Positions 7,624 through 18,508 of a stretch of 64,000 bases of DNA are shown here, one piece after another (within the stretch, counting starts at the first letter, position 1; the number at the start of each line of letters is the position of its first letter). A program made the translations under genes and the position numbers. Location of the stretch: NCBI GenBank assembly GCA_963732415.1, contig CAVSZK010000004.1:124001-188000 (forward strand). The letters are read 5' to 3'. The notes below the pieces were generated by a model. That model was not told the DNA's origin and did no database searches. It was given only the letters and a program-made list of their open reading frames with translations. Source of the stretch: RPQJ01 sp963732415. Its GTDB lineage: Bacteria; Pseudomonadota; Gammaproteobacteria; Steroidobacterales; Steroidobacteraceae.

Positions 7624-7911
7624 AAAGCAGCGATTCGGGCCGCACAGTCTGCTAGGAAGTCGCTGGGACAGGTCGAGGACTACAGGATCTATGTGAGCGA
7701 CCTGCCGGAGAGCGGTGACTTCAATGTCCTGCTGGTGGTCAAGTTCAAGAACGACGAAATGCTGGCGCCGAACAAGGCGCGTTACGAGGCCTATATGGCC
7801 AAGTTCGGTGAGGCACAGGCAAAGGCCGGCACCGACAAGGCCAAGCAGGACTATCCCGCAATGCGTGAGATCACCGGCGACTACCGGCTGCGCGAGGTCA
7901 CGATAAAGTAG
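7624..7911 (+). pseudogene. Probable 5'-truncated remnant of a small-protein gene
   Basis: The frame stays open and protein-like directly after the SDR stop codon: A-A-R-K-S-L-G-Q-V-E-D-Y-R-I-Y precedes the first usable start (GTG at 7693), and the conserved-looking body V-S-D-L-P-E-S-G-D-F-N-V-L-L-V-V follows to 7911. A coherent reading upstream of any good start suggests the beginning of a longer, probably exported, protein was lost at the SDR boundary. If it is expressed from 7693 the product is 72 residues. A strong terminator follows at 7954. A truncated gene is inferred, not proven. Confidence 0.45.
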
Positions 7912-7953
7912 CTGTCTCCGGCAGCTGGCGCCCCCAACGGGCGCGCTTGTCGA

Positions 7954-7988
7954 CAGGAACCCCGGCCTCGTGCCGGGGCTCCTGTTTT
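7954..7988 (+). terminator. Intrinsic terminator after the SDR/remnant unit
   Basis: A 13-position stem (CAGGAACCCCGGC against GCCGGGGCTCCTG, with one A-C mismatch) closes a five-base CTCGT loop and is followed by TTTT. It lies 43 bases after the stop at 7911 and just before the 3' end of the converging DUF3597 gene. Confidence 0.8.
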
Positions 7989-7998
7989 CGCCAGGACG

Positions 7999-8400
7999 TC
8001 AGTCCAGCAATTCCTTCGGGATATTGCCGCCGTTCTCGGCGATTTTCTGCAGCACGGTCCTGTGCAGCCACATGTTCATCTTGGCGGAGTCGTGCATAAG
8101 GTCCGCCGGGCATCCGAGCTCGGTGGCGAGTTCCTTGCGCACTCCAAAGCTGCTGTCGAGGTCGAGAAGCTTCAGCAGGTCCACGATGGACGTCCGCCAG
8201 TTCAGCTTCTGGGGATTGGCAGCCGCCAGTTTTTCCAGGTTGGCGACGACGTCCACGACCGGAATAGCGACCGGCGGCGGCGGAGCGACCGGCTGCGCGG
8301 GAACCGCCACCGGGGGTGGAATCGGTTTCGGGGCGGGGACAGGGTCAGCCTTGGCGCCGCCAAAGCCCAGTTTTTCCAGAATCTTGCCGAAAAAGCTCAT
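7999..8400 (-). CDS. DUF3597 domain protein
   Basis: A 133-residue protein. It opens with M-S-F-F-G-K-I-L-E-K-L-G-F, passes through a Pro/Val/Ala-rich linker (about 20-50) and ends in a helical domain containing N-L-E-K-L-A, L-N-W-R-T-S-I-V-D-L-L-K-L-L-D-L-D-S-S and R-K-E-L-A-x-E-L, the DUF3597 signature. Function is unknown; a link to peptidoglycan or LysM-type proteins is only suggested by family neighbours. The ATG at 8400 has GAGGAG upstream; a GTG two codons earlier is the alternative. Confidence 0.88.
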   Translation of the reverse strand: MSFFGKILEKLGFGGAKADPVPAPKPIPPPVAVPAQPVAPPPPVAIPVVDVVANLEKLAAANPQKLNWRTSIVDLLKLLDLDSSFGVRKELATELGCPADLMHDSAKMNMWLHRTVLQKIAENGGNIPKELLD

Positions 8401-8539
8401 AAGCACTCCTCATGGACAGACCCCGGGAAACGGGCGTCTACGGCGTCGATTGTAACGCAGGGGTGCTGGTCGCGTGATTGCGTGCCGCTGCTGCAGCCTC
8501 TCCGGTGGCATGATGCAGGCTTCTCCCGGGGGTGTCGTC

Positions 8540-9151
8540 ATGGCAGCGGGTGGAAAGAAGCGAGCAGTTGGAACGCGGGCGCGGCGCACGGCAGCTGCGA
8601 CACCCGCCAGCAGGCCGCTGCGACTGCTTGATCGATCCGCGATCGTCGCGCGGTTGGAGACGGCGCTCGTCGAACGCGATGGCGTCGCAGGCGCGCACTG
8701 TATCCACGAGTTGTGGATGCGGAACGAGCCGTCGCTGAATATCGAACGAATGCTGGGCCTGCTTTGGCGCTCCGCTCCCGAGTCGGTGCCGGACTGGCTG
8801 CCGATGCGCTACGTCGAGTGGTTGGCCAAGGCTTACGAAGTGTCGGCCCGATTCGAGCGCGTCAGCCGGGGCCGGACGAACATGTACCTGGTGCTGCTCG
8901 ACTACGCGGACCGCCCAAGCGGGCCATACGGCGTGTACGTGGGTGCGACGAAGTACTCGCCGGCCGCGCGTTTCGATCAGCACAAGGCCGGTATCCGTGC
9001 GGCGGGCAGCGTGCTGAAACGCGGACTCGAGGTATTGACCGGGCCGGTCCTGCACCTGCAGGGCCTCAAGCGTGCTCAGGCCGAGGAGATCGAGGAAGGA
9101 CTGGCCGAGGCGCTCAGGGCCGAGGGCCTGATGGTCCGCGGCGGGCACTGA
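8540..9151 (+). CDS. GIY-YIG-like domain protein
   Basis: A 203-residue protein with a basic Ala/Arg-rich N-terminal tail (about 1-25), a helical middle and a C-terminal domain that resembles a GIY-YIG nuclease: G-V-Y-V-G-A-T for the GIY strand, then R-F-D-Q-H-K-A-G-I with the conserved Arg, and a late Glu in A-E-E-I-E-E-G-L-A-E. The second YIG half is diverged, so cleavage activity is not certain. The ATG at 8540 was preferred to a longer start at 8474 because the extra residues are Cys/Ser-rich and noise-like. It is transcribed alone. Confidence 0.55.
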   Translation: MAAGGKKRAVGTRARRTAAATPASRPLRLLDRSAIVARLETALVERDGVAGAHCIHELWMRNEPSLNIERMLGLLWRSAPESVPDWLPMRYVEWLAKAYEVSARFERVSRGRTNMYLVLLDYADRPSGPYGVYVGATKYSPAARFDQHKAGIRAAGSVLKRGLEVLTGPVLHLQGLKRAQAEEIEEGLAEALRAEGLMVRGGH

Positions 9152-9181
9152 GCGGCCTGCGTCCTCTGCCGGCAGCGCGAA

Positions 9182-9631
9182 TCAGGCCGCGAGCGTACCT
9201 GGAAGGTTGGCAGTCAGGCGCCCAAGCAGCCGCGCGAGCGTCACTATCTCCTTTTCAGTCCAGTGGTCGCCGAAGAGCGAGACGGAAAGCCCGCTTAGTG
9301 TCTTTGCGCCATCCCGGACGAGACGTCGTCCAGCCGAGGTGAGCACGACATAGCCTACCCGCGCATCGCGGGGGTCGTCACCGCGCGCGACCCAGCCGAG
9401 TTTTTCCATCGGGGCGACCATGCGCGTGACGCTCGACTGGCTCAAGTCGAGCCGGTCGGCCAGATCCACGCGGCGCAGGCGACCGCCCGCGGCCTGGTCG
9501 AGCTGCATCAGCAGCATCAACTCGTTCACGGAAAGACCGTGCACTCCACCCAGCTCGGCGGCGAACCGATTTTGCAGGTGGGACTGGGCTCGGATCAGGC
9601 GAAGTACGGCGTCGGTGGCTGGCGTTTTCAT
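9182..9631 (-). CDS. MarR family transcriptional regulator
   Basis: A 149-residue winged-helix repressor of normal MarR length. Helix-turn-helix region: L-A-D-R-L-D-L-S-Q-S-S-V-T-R-M-V, then the wing D-D-P-R-D-A-R-V-G-Y-V-V-L-T, and dimer helices at both ends. MarR proteins bind palindromes as dimers and release DNA on binding small aromatic ligands or oxidation. A perfect palindrome lies 20-36 bases upstream of its start codon (9652-9667), consistent with autorepression. The MFS transporter upstream on the same strand is a possible second target. Confidence 0.9.
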   Translation of the reverse strand: MKTPATDAVLRLIRAQSHLQNRFAAELGGVHGLSVNELMLLMQLDQAAGGRLRRVDLADRLDLSQSSVTRMVAPMEKLGWVARGDDPRDARVGYVVLTSAGRRLVRDGAKTLSGLSVSLFGDHWTEKEIVTLARLLGRLTANLPGTLAA

Positions 9632-9651
9632 GTGCGCATTGTAGCGCTTAA

Positions 9652-9667
9652 GCTTGCAAACGCAAGC
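9652..9667. promoter_or_regulatory. Candidate MarR operator GCTTGC-AAAC-GCAAGC
   Basis: A perfect 6-bp inverted repeat with a four-base spacer, 20-36 bases upstream of the marR start codon where an autoregulatory operator would lie. The size and symmetry fit MarR-type operators. Confidence 0.45.
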
Positions 9668-9783
9668 ATATCGAAAGTAATAATCTCGTGCGACGCCGCC
9701 GACGGGTTCCGGAAGCCGGCGTCCGGATCAACCGGTCGCGACGCCCAGGTAAAGTGCGGTCATGGCGACCGTACAAAAGTGTG

Positions 9784-11046
9784 TCAGCCGCCGTGCGTCG
9801 CCGCTTCGTGGTGCCGACGGCCGGCCATGAACCACAGCAGCAACGCGAAGACGAAGCCGAGCGCGCTCGCGACGCCGAAGAACACCATCATCGGCTGGTA
9901 ACCCGCCGGATTGGCGGCACTGGCACCTGCGCGGTCGTTCAGCCAGCCAGCCGTCAGGTTGGCGCCGGCGATGCCCGCGTTCTGCACTACCCACATGAGA
10001 CCGAGCGCAGTTCCGAACTTCGCCGGCGATACCAGCTTGCTGGCCAGCGGCCACATCACCGCCGGTACCAGCGAGTAGCTGATGCCGATCAGGACCGTCG
10101 CGGTCCACAGGCTCCAGTCGGTCGCGGCCATGATCACGATTGCGACGGGCAGCAGCAGCGCGCCGAAGGCCAGCATCGGCGCATAGCGACCGGTACGGTC
10201 GCACAGCCAACCGAAGGCCGGTGTAGCGAACATCGCCGCCAGGAAGACGTAGCTGTTCATGGCCCCCGCGGTGGCCAGGTCGAGGCCGTGCGCGTGCTGG
10301 AAATACTTGATCGAGAACGTGCTGCGGAAGGCAAGTATCACCGCGTACCAGAGTACGCACAGGACCAGCAGGAACCAGTAGGCGGCGCCGAACTTCAGCA
10401 GGTCGCGGAATACGAAGGGCTGGTGCTGGCTGGCACTGCGATCGACCTTGTCCTTGCGCACACGACTGTCGATCCAGCGATATCCAATCGCCGCAACCAG
10501 CGCCACCGCCGCGATCAGCATTGCGATCACGAGCGGCGGCTGCCAACCTCGCGCGTAGGCATCGGCGAACCACGCCGGCGACATGTCGGCCGAGAACGAG
10601 CCTGCGCGACCGATGGCCAGGGAAAACCCCATCGCAAAGGCGAGGCTGCCGCCGGCGAAATAGTCAGCGATCGCCACCAGAGTGGCGATATTGAAAGTCT
10701 CCGCGCCGATGCCGAACAGCAGCCTGCCGGCAGCCATCGTGCCGATGCCTGGGCCATACGCGGTCAGCACGGCGCCCGCCAGGCACACGGCTGCGGTCCA
10801 TACCAGCATGCGGCTTGCGCCGAAGCGATCAACCAGCACCCCGCCGACCAGGATCAGCACCACGTTCGGCAGGCTGTAGATCGCGTTGAGCAGGCCGATC
10901 TGCGTATCGGTAAAGCCGCGCTGCCGCTGCAACAGGTCGGCGACCGGACCGATGGAGTCGTACACGTAGAAGTTGCCGTACATCGCAACCGACACGAGAA
11001 GGAAAACCAGCCAGGCTATGCCTCGCCGCGACGCAAGCTCGGTCAT
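9784..11046 (-). CDS. Major facilitator superfamily transporter
   Basis: A 420-residue inner-membrane permease with about twelve hydrophobic segments and a hydrophilic central loop (W-I-D-S-R-V-R-K-D-K-V-D-R). MFS motif A appears after TM2 as G-G-V-L-V-D-R-F-G-A-S-R and again in the second half as G-W-L-C-D-R-T-G-R-Y. It resembles the MFSD1-like sugar/peptide or anion symporters more than drug exporters; the substrate is unknown. The ATG at 11046 gives a short cytosolic N-terminus before TM1; the 11 codons upstream are not membrane-like. The marR gene lies 152 bases downstream. Confidence 0.85.
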   Translation of the reverse strand: MTELASRRGIAWLVFLLVSVAMYGNFYVYDSIGPVADLLQRQRGFTDTQIGLLNAIYSLPNVVLILVGGVLVDRFGASRMLVWTAAVCLAGAVLTAYGPGIGTMAAGRLLFGIGAETFNIATLVAIADYFAGGSLAFAMGFSLAIGRAGSFSADMSPAWFADAYARGWQPPLVIAMLIAAVALVAAIGYRWIDSRVRKDKVDRSASQHQPFVFRDLLKFGAAYWFLLVLCVLWYAVILAFRSTFSIKYFQHAHGLDLATAGAMNSYVFLAAMFATPAFGWLCDRTGRYAPMLAFGALLLPVAIVIMAATDWSLWTATVLIGISYSLVPAVMWPLASKLVSPAKFGTALGLMWVVQNAGIAGANLTAGWLNDRAGASAANPAGYQPMMVFFGVASALGFVFALLLWFMAGRRHHEAATHGG

Positions 11047-11235
11047 TGAACGTGCTCTCCCGCAAGCATCGTGCAGCAATCTTTGGAATTCAATAAATAG
11101 TCACGATGCAGGCGCGGCAAGCTAGCATGGAGCAATCGTCAGCGTATAGTCCGGTCCGAGGTCATCGCAGCAACCGGGCGGGCCTGCCGGTCGCGCGCTG
11201 ACGGACGTCCCACGTCAAGACCAGGGGGAACCAAA

Positions 11236-11688
11236 ATGACTTCGCATCGAATGTCACGTGTCCTGTTGGCGATGATTTCACTTCTTGCAATTGGCGCGAG
11301 CTTCGCGGCACAAGCCGTCGAACTGAAGGGTCTCGAGGGACTGGACAACATATTCGGGCGATACGCCCCGGGCGGTGATTGCAAACGCCAGCCGCAGATC
11401 GTGGCCGATGTCAGCGGGCTGACCTTCGAGGTCGGCGGCAAGCAGGAGAAGGTGACGAACCCCGAGCAGGCGCTCAGCTTCGCCGGGCCGGATTACGAGG
11501 GGCCGGCCGTCTGGTTGTTCCCGTTCCGGCTCGGCGATGGTTACGCGATCATGATGGCCTTCAACGACGGTCCGCAGCTCGGCACGCTCACGATTTCGCC
11601 GCATGACGAGGGCTATCCCGGCGGTCCGAAGCTCAGTCCGCGTAACCAGGCACTGGTGGGCGGTTCGCCGTACCGACGCTGCAAGTGA
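11236..11688 (+). CDS. Small exported protein of unknown function
   Basis: A 150-residue protein with a signal peptide (about 1-27, ending S-F-A-A-Q-A), so probably periplasmic. The mature part has a G-R-Y-A-P-G-G-D-C segment and a final Cys (R-R-C-K) that could form a disulfide, and aromatic strands (P-A-V-W-L-F-P-F-R-L). A GGGGGAACC lies just upstream of the ATG. I do not recognise the family. It is followed by an SDR gene about 97 bases downstream on the same strand. Confidence 0.65.
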   Translation: MTSHRMSRVLLAMISLLAIGASFAAQAVELKGLEGLDNIFGRYAPGGDCKRQPQIVADVSGLTFEVGGKQEKVTNPEQALSFAGPDYEGPAVWLFPFRLGDGYAIMMAFNDGPQLGTLTISPHDEGYPGGPKLSPRNQALVGGSPYRRCK

Positions 11689-11785
11689 CCGCCCGGTCAG
11701 CTGGACGTGCTGCAAGCCGCGGTAGACAGCCTGCCCTGGCGTGAGTGGCCAGGATGCCGGCCGGCACCCGCCGAATGGAGTGAAT

Positions 11786-12622
11786 ATGCAGAAGACAATC
11801 CTGATCACCGGCTGCTCGAGCGGAATCGGTGCGGCGCTGGCGCGCGAGTTCGCCGGGCGAGGCCACCGTGTCTACGCAACGGCCCGGCGCGTCGAGACAC
11901 TCCTGGGCATTGAATCGGAAGGGATTCACCCGCTGGCGCTGGACGTCAACGATGACGCATCCATCGCCGCGGCGTTCGAAAAGCTGGCGCAGCAGGCTGG
12001 GCACCTCGACATGCTGGTCAACAACGCAGGGCATTCGCAGGTCGGCGCCGTCGTGGACCTGACGCGCGAGGACCTGCGGCGCCAGTACGAGACGAACGTC
12101 ATCGCGCCGGTCGCGGTGACCAGTGCGGCCATGCCGCTGCTTCGTGCCGCGGTGACCAGCAACGGGAGCGCGGTCGTGGCCAATGTCGGGAGCATCGTTG
12201 GCCTGTTCACTACGCCATTTGCGGCCGCGTACTGCTCCAGCAAGGCGGCCCTTCACTCGCTGACCGACGCACTGCGCATGGAACTCAAGCCATTCGGCAT
12301 CCACGTGGTCTCGATCCAGCCGGGCGGTGTTCGTTCCAGTTTCGGCGCGCACGCGGAGGCTGCCATCCGCCTGCCGCAGGACTCAATCTACGGCCCGGTG
12401 GAGCGAGGGATCCGCGCCCGCGCCCAGGCGGGGCAGCAGGACGCGATGCCGGCCGAAGCCTTCGCCGTACCGGTCGTCGAATCCCTGTTGCGCAACCCAC
12501 CACCGCGTGTCATCCGGGGCGGTACCAACAGTGTCCGCCTGCCGCTGCTGAAGAAGTTGCTGCCGGACGCGATGTTCGACGCCAAGCTCTCGAAGATCTT
12601 CGGACTCGACGCGCTGCGCTGA
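11786..12622 (+). CDS. SDR family oxidoreductase
   Basis: A 278-residue classical SDR, probably NADP(H)-linked. Features in order: T-G-C-S-S-G-I-G at the N-terminus, Y-A-T-A-R-R after strand 2, N-N-A-G-H after strand 4, catalytic Ser in V-G-S-I-V-G, Y-C-S-S-K, and Q-P-G-G-V-R-S after strand 6. It resembles the retinol/17-beta-hydroxysteroid dehydrogenase-like bacterial SDRs; the substrate cannot be read from the sequence. The ATG at 11786 follows a GGAG by six bases. Confidence 0.9.
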   Translation: MQKTILITGCSSGIGAALAREFAGRGHRVYATARRVETLLGIESEGIHPLALDVNDDASIAAAFEKLAQQAGHLDMLVNNAGHSQVGAVVDLTREDLRRQYETNVIAPVAVTSAAMPLLRAAVTSNGSAVVANVGSIVGLFTTPFAAAYCSSKAALHSLTDALRMELKPFGIHVVSIQPGGVRSSFGAHAEAAIRLPQDSIYGPVERGIRARAQAGQQDAMPAEAFAVPVVESLLRNPPPRVIRGGTNSVRLPLLKKLLPDAMFDAKLSKIFGLDALR

Positions 12623-12662
12623 CCCGAGACGCCGCCGACGAGGTGACTCTCCGGGTGGCACG

Positions 12663-13001
12663 GTGGCCTTGGTAATTCCCCGCATTGCGGACGATCGCGA
12701 CCTGCGGCAGCCTTCCCGTTCCGCGCGGGTGGCACGCCAGTGGCGGCGTCGCACGAAACCTCAGCGGGACGGGGAGAATCTGCTGTTGGATTTGGAGCAG
12801 GAAACCGACCTTCGTCGAACCTATACGATGGTCGCGAGGCTGGCACACCAGGGCGTGAGCCAGGATCACCTCGAGCGCGTGCTGCGCGAAATCTACCGGC
12901 AAGGTAATGACACGATGCGTTCGGCCCTGCTCGAGTCAAACGAAGCACTCAGCGCGCTAGGTTACGGCACAGTCAGCTACGTTGATTCGCCGGCTGACTG
13001 A
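12663..13001 (+). CDS. Small basic protein of unknown function
   Basis: A 112-residue frame beginning at GTG 12663. The N-terminal third is very Arg-rich (R-Q-W-R-R-R-T-K). The C-terminal two thirds look helical (D-L-E-Q-E-T-D-L-R-R-T-Y-T-M-V-A-R-L-A) and have protein-like composition. No family is recognised. The gene lies 40 bases after the SDR and converges with the TolB-like/TPR gene. A shorter start further in is possible. Confidence 0.4.
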   Translation: MALVIPRIADDRDLRQPSRSARVARQWRRRTKPQRDGENLLLDLEQETDLRRTYTMVARLAHQGVSQDHLERVLREIYRQGNDTMRSALLESNEALSALGYGTVSYVDSPAD

Positions 13002-13018
13002 AGCACTGTCTCCGCCTG

Positions 13019-14995
13019 CTATTCACAGGTCACTCCGAGTTCCACCGGCTTGCACTTGTCCGGCCAGCCGAATTCTCGCCAGAATTTGACCAGCCCGATT
13101 TCGCGCATGATTTCGGCGAACCTTGGATCTCGGCGCGTCGCATCTGACTCGGGCATCCACCAGTCTGCACGCAGTACGCTGCCGACCCCATCACCTCCGC
13201 GGGAGCGGGCAGGGCCGCCGGTGCCATCCGGTTTGAGCAGCGACGCCGGATCGAGCGTGCCCTGGATCGTTGCCAGGCTGCCGTCCACGTCTCCGCTCAT
13301 GGCCTGCACGGCGAAGCGCCCGATACCGGGTGGACCGTAGGCAGCCAGTGTCGCAAGCATGCGCGCGGTCTCGGCGTCGACACGGTGATTCTTGACGGCC
13401 TTCACCGACATCCGGATCTGCTCGGCGCGTTCCGGTAACGCCTTGAGCCACAAGCTCTCGGCGCGATCGATATCGCCGCGCTCGCTGGCCCCGCCTCCCT
13501 GCAGTGCGAGCGGCTCGGGACCTTCCCAGCCGTTCTCGCGAGCCTTGGCCGCGTATGCCTCGATCACGTCGGGTCGGTTCATGATCAGTGCTGAATACCC
13601 AATGTGCCAAGCGATCAATGGCGACAATGGATCGAGTTCGCCCGCGCGCTGCCGCTCGGCCCAGCCGGCCTCCAGGTAGCCGGCGTCGAGCAGGAAGCCT
13701 CCGTACCAATTGCGCAGTTCGGGGTCCGATGGCGCGCGCGCAACGGCCTCGCCGAAGTTGCGATAAGCCTCCGCGTACAGATTGTGCGCCTGCGCGTACA
13801 GCGCCCGAACTGCGTACGGTTCGCCGAGCCCGGGATCGAGTTCCAGTGCCCGATTCGCCGCGACCATGGCCTGCGACCAGGTGGCTTCGCGCTCTTCCGC
13901 CTCCTGGCCGGCGGGGCTGTTCATGCGTTGCGCCTCGAATTCGTTTGTAAATCCCTGTCGCCACGACGGCCGCAGCAGCAGGATGAGCGCGCGCAGGGAG
14001 TGCGCGCGGGCGAAATCCGGGTCGCGGGCGGTGGCTGAGTTGACGAGCACCAACGCTTCGTCCAGGTCGGTGGCAGTCTTCCGGTTTCGCAGCTTGTAGC
14101 GAGCCTGCAGGAACCGCTGCCAGGACTCGATGTCCGCTGTCGGCGGCTGGCCGATCGACGCGAGGTCCTCGGCCCCAAGGGCGATCTTCAGTGCCCTGGC
14201 GATGTGTCCTGCGATATCCGCCTGAATGGCGAATACGTCGTCGACCTGTCGCTCGTAGGTTTCCGACCAAAGGTGCGTGTCCGACTCGACGTCGATCAAT
14301 TGCGCTGTAACCCGCACACGGTCGCCGGCCCGTCGCACACTGCCCTCGACGACGTGGCTTACGCCGAGCTTGCGGGCGATCGTCGGCAGATCGACTGTCT
14401 GCCCCTGGAACGAGAACGACGAAGTCCGTGACGTCACCCTCAGGCCATCGACGTTGGCCAGCAGGTTCAGGATCTCCTCGGTAATGCCGTCGGAGAAAAA
14501 TACCTGTTCGGCATCGGAGCTCATGTTGGCGAAGGGCAGGACGGCGATCGCGGTAGCGGAGCGGGCGGCCGCCTGGCTCGCAATTGGTACCGCGGTGGTG
14601 CCCCCAATTTCATCGGTCGCTACGGCAGCGATCGGCCGACGGGCGTCCGCTGACGGAAGGAATCGATCCAGCGCAACCGTGACGATTGCCAGGACGGCTA
14701 CGATCAGCGTGATAACGTTGATGCGGTGGGCATTGCTTGCCCGATTGGACTCGGTGCGCGGAACCGCGCCATCTCGCTTCAGGCCATCAGGCGTCAATTC
14801 GTACGCCCAGGAGATACCCAGGGCGACCGGCAGGCCCAGGCCGAGGATGAGCATGGCGAGTTTGCCCACCCAGGCGGGAAGTTCGAGCAGCGAGTCGGTC
14901 GTTTCGATGAACTGCAGGATCAGCCAGCTGGCCGCCACGTAGAGTGCAGCCACCCTGACGACGTTGCGCCGCTGCAATTCTCCCCAGAACGTCAT
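13019..14995 (-). CDS. Membrane-anchored TolB-like/TPR protein
   Basis: A 658-residue protein. The N-terminus (M-T-F-W-G-E-L-Q-R-R-N-V-V-R-V) and three hydrophobic segments (about 14-30, 41-62, 94-111) form a membrane anchor typical of proteins that often carry a cyclase domain; none is present. Next is a TolB-like domain (about 145-275: A-V-L-P-F-A-N-M-S, G-I-T-E-E-I-L-N-L-L, H-V-V-E-G-S-V-R-R, D-T-H-L-W-S-E-T-Y), then TPR-like helices to the C-terminus. These proteins are thought to scaffold signalling complexes; a specific role is unknown. The ATG at 14995 is set by the conserved anchor start. It is divergent from the hybrid kinase. Confidence 0.8.
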   Translation of the reverse strand: MTFWGELQRRNVVRVAALYVAASWLILQFIETTDSLLELPAWVGKLAMLILGLGLPVALGISWAYELTPDGLKRDGAVPRTESNRASNAHRINVITLIVAVLAIVTVALDRFLPSADARRPIAAVATDEIGGTTAVPIASQAAARSATAIAVLPFANMSSDAEQVFFSDGITEEILNLLANVDGLRVTSRTSSFSFQGQTVDLPTIARKLGVSHVVEGSVRRAGDRVRVTAQLIDVESDTHLWSETYERQVDDVFAIQADIAGHIARALKIALGAEDLASIGQPPTADIESWQRFLQARYKLRNRKTATDLDEALVLVNSATARDPDFARAHSLRALILLLRPSWRQGFTNEFEAQRMNSPAGQEAEEREATWSQAMVAANRALELDPGLGEPYAVRALYAQAHNLYAEAYRNFGEAVARAPSDPELRNWYGGFLLDAGYLEAGWAERQRAGELDPLSPLIAWHIGYSALIMNRPDVIEAYAAKARENGWEGPEPLALQGGGASERGDIDRAESLWLKALPERAEQIRMSVKAVKNHRVDAETARMLATLAAYGPPGIGRFAVQAMSGDVDGSLATIQGTLDPASLLKPDGTGGPARSRGGDGVGSVLRADWWMPESDATRRDPRFAEIMREIGLVKFWREFGWPDKCKPVELGVTCE

Positions 14996-15235
14996 CGGTC
15001 GAGAGTGACTCGGCGGGCAACCAGCCCGACAACTGCATCCTGAGGTCGTTCCGGATCGGATGCAACAGATCGGCCGCCGCCGCCGACTGCCTGGCAGTCG
15101 AGGTGGCAGAACCGGATCGGCCATCGGACCTTGCGCCCCGTCACAGTATTGGCGTCCGGCGGTTCCCCTTATGTCACCAGCGCACTTAGGCTCCGAAGCC
15201 TACCAGAGCCATTCGTGGCGAGGGTGTCGCGGGCA

Positions 15236-18496
<3,261 letters not shown>

Positions 18497-18508
18497 GGCA
18501 ACACTTCA

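Noticed and set aside
9688..11049. A 453-codon open frame antisense to the MFS transporter
   Set aside because: The minus-strand reading has TM helices and MFS motifs; the plus reading is Arg/Gln/His-rich noise.
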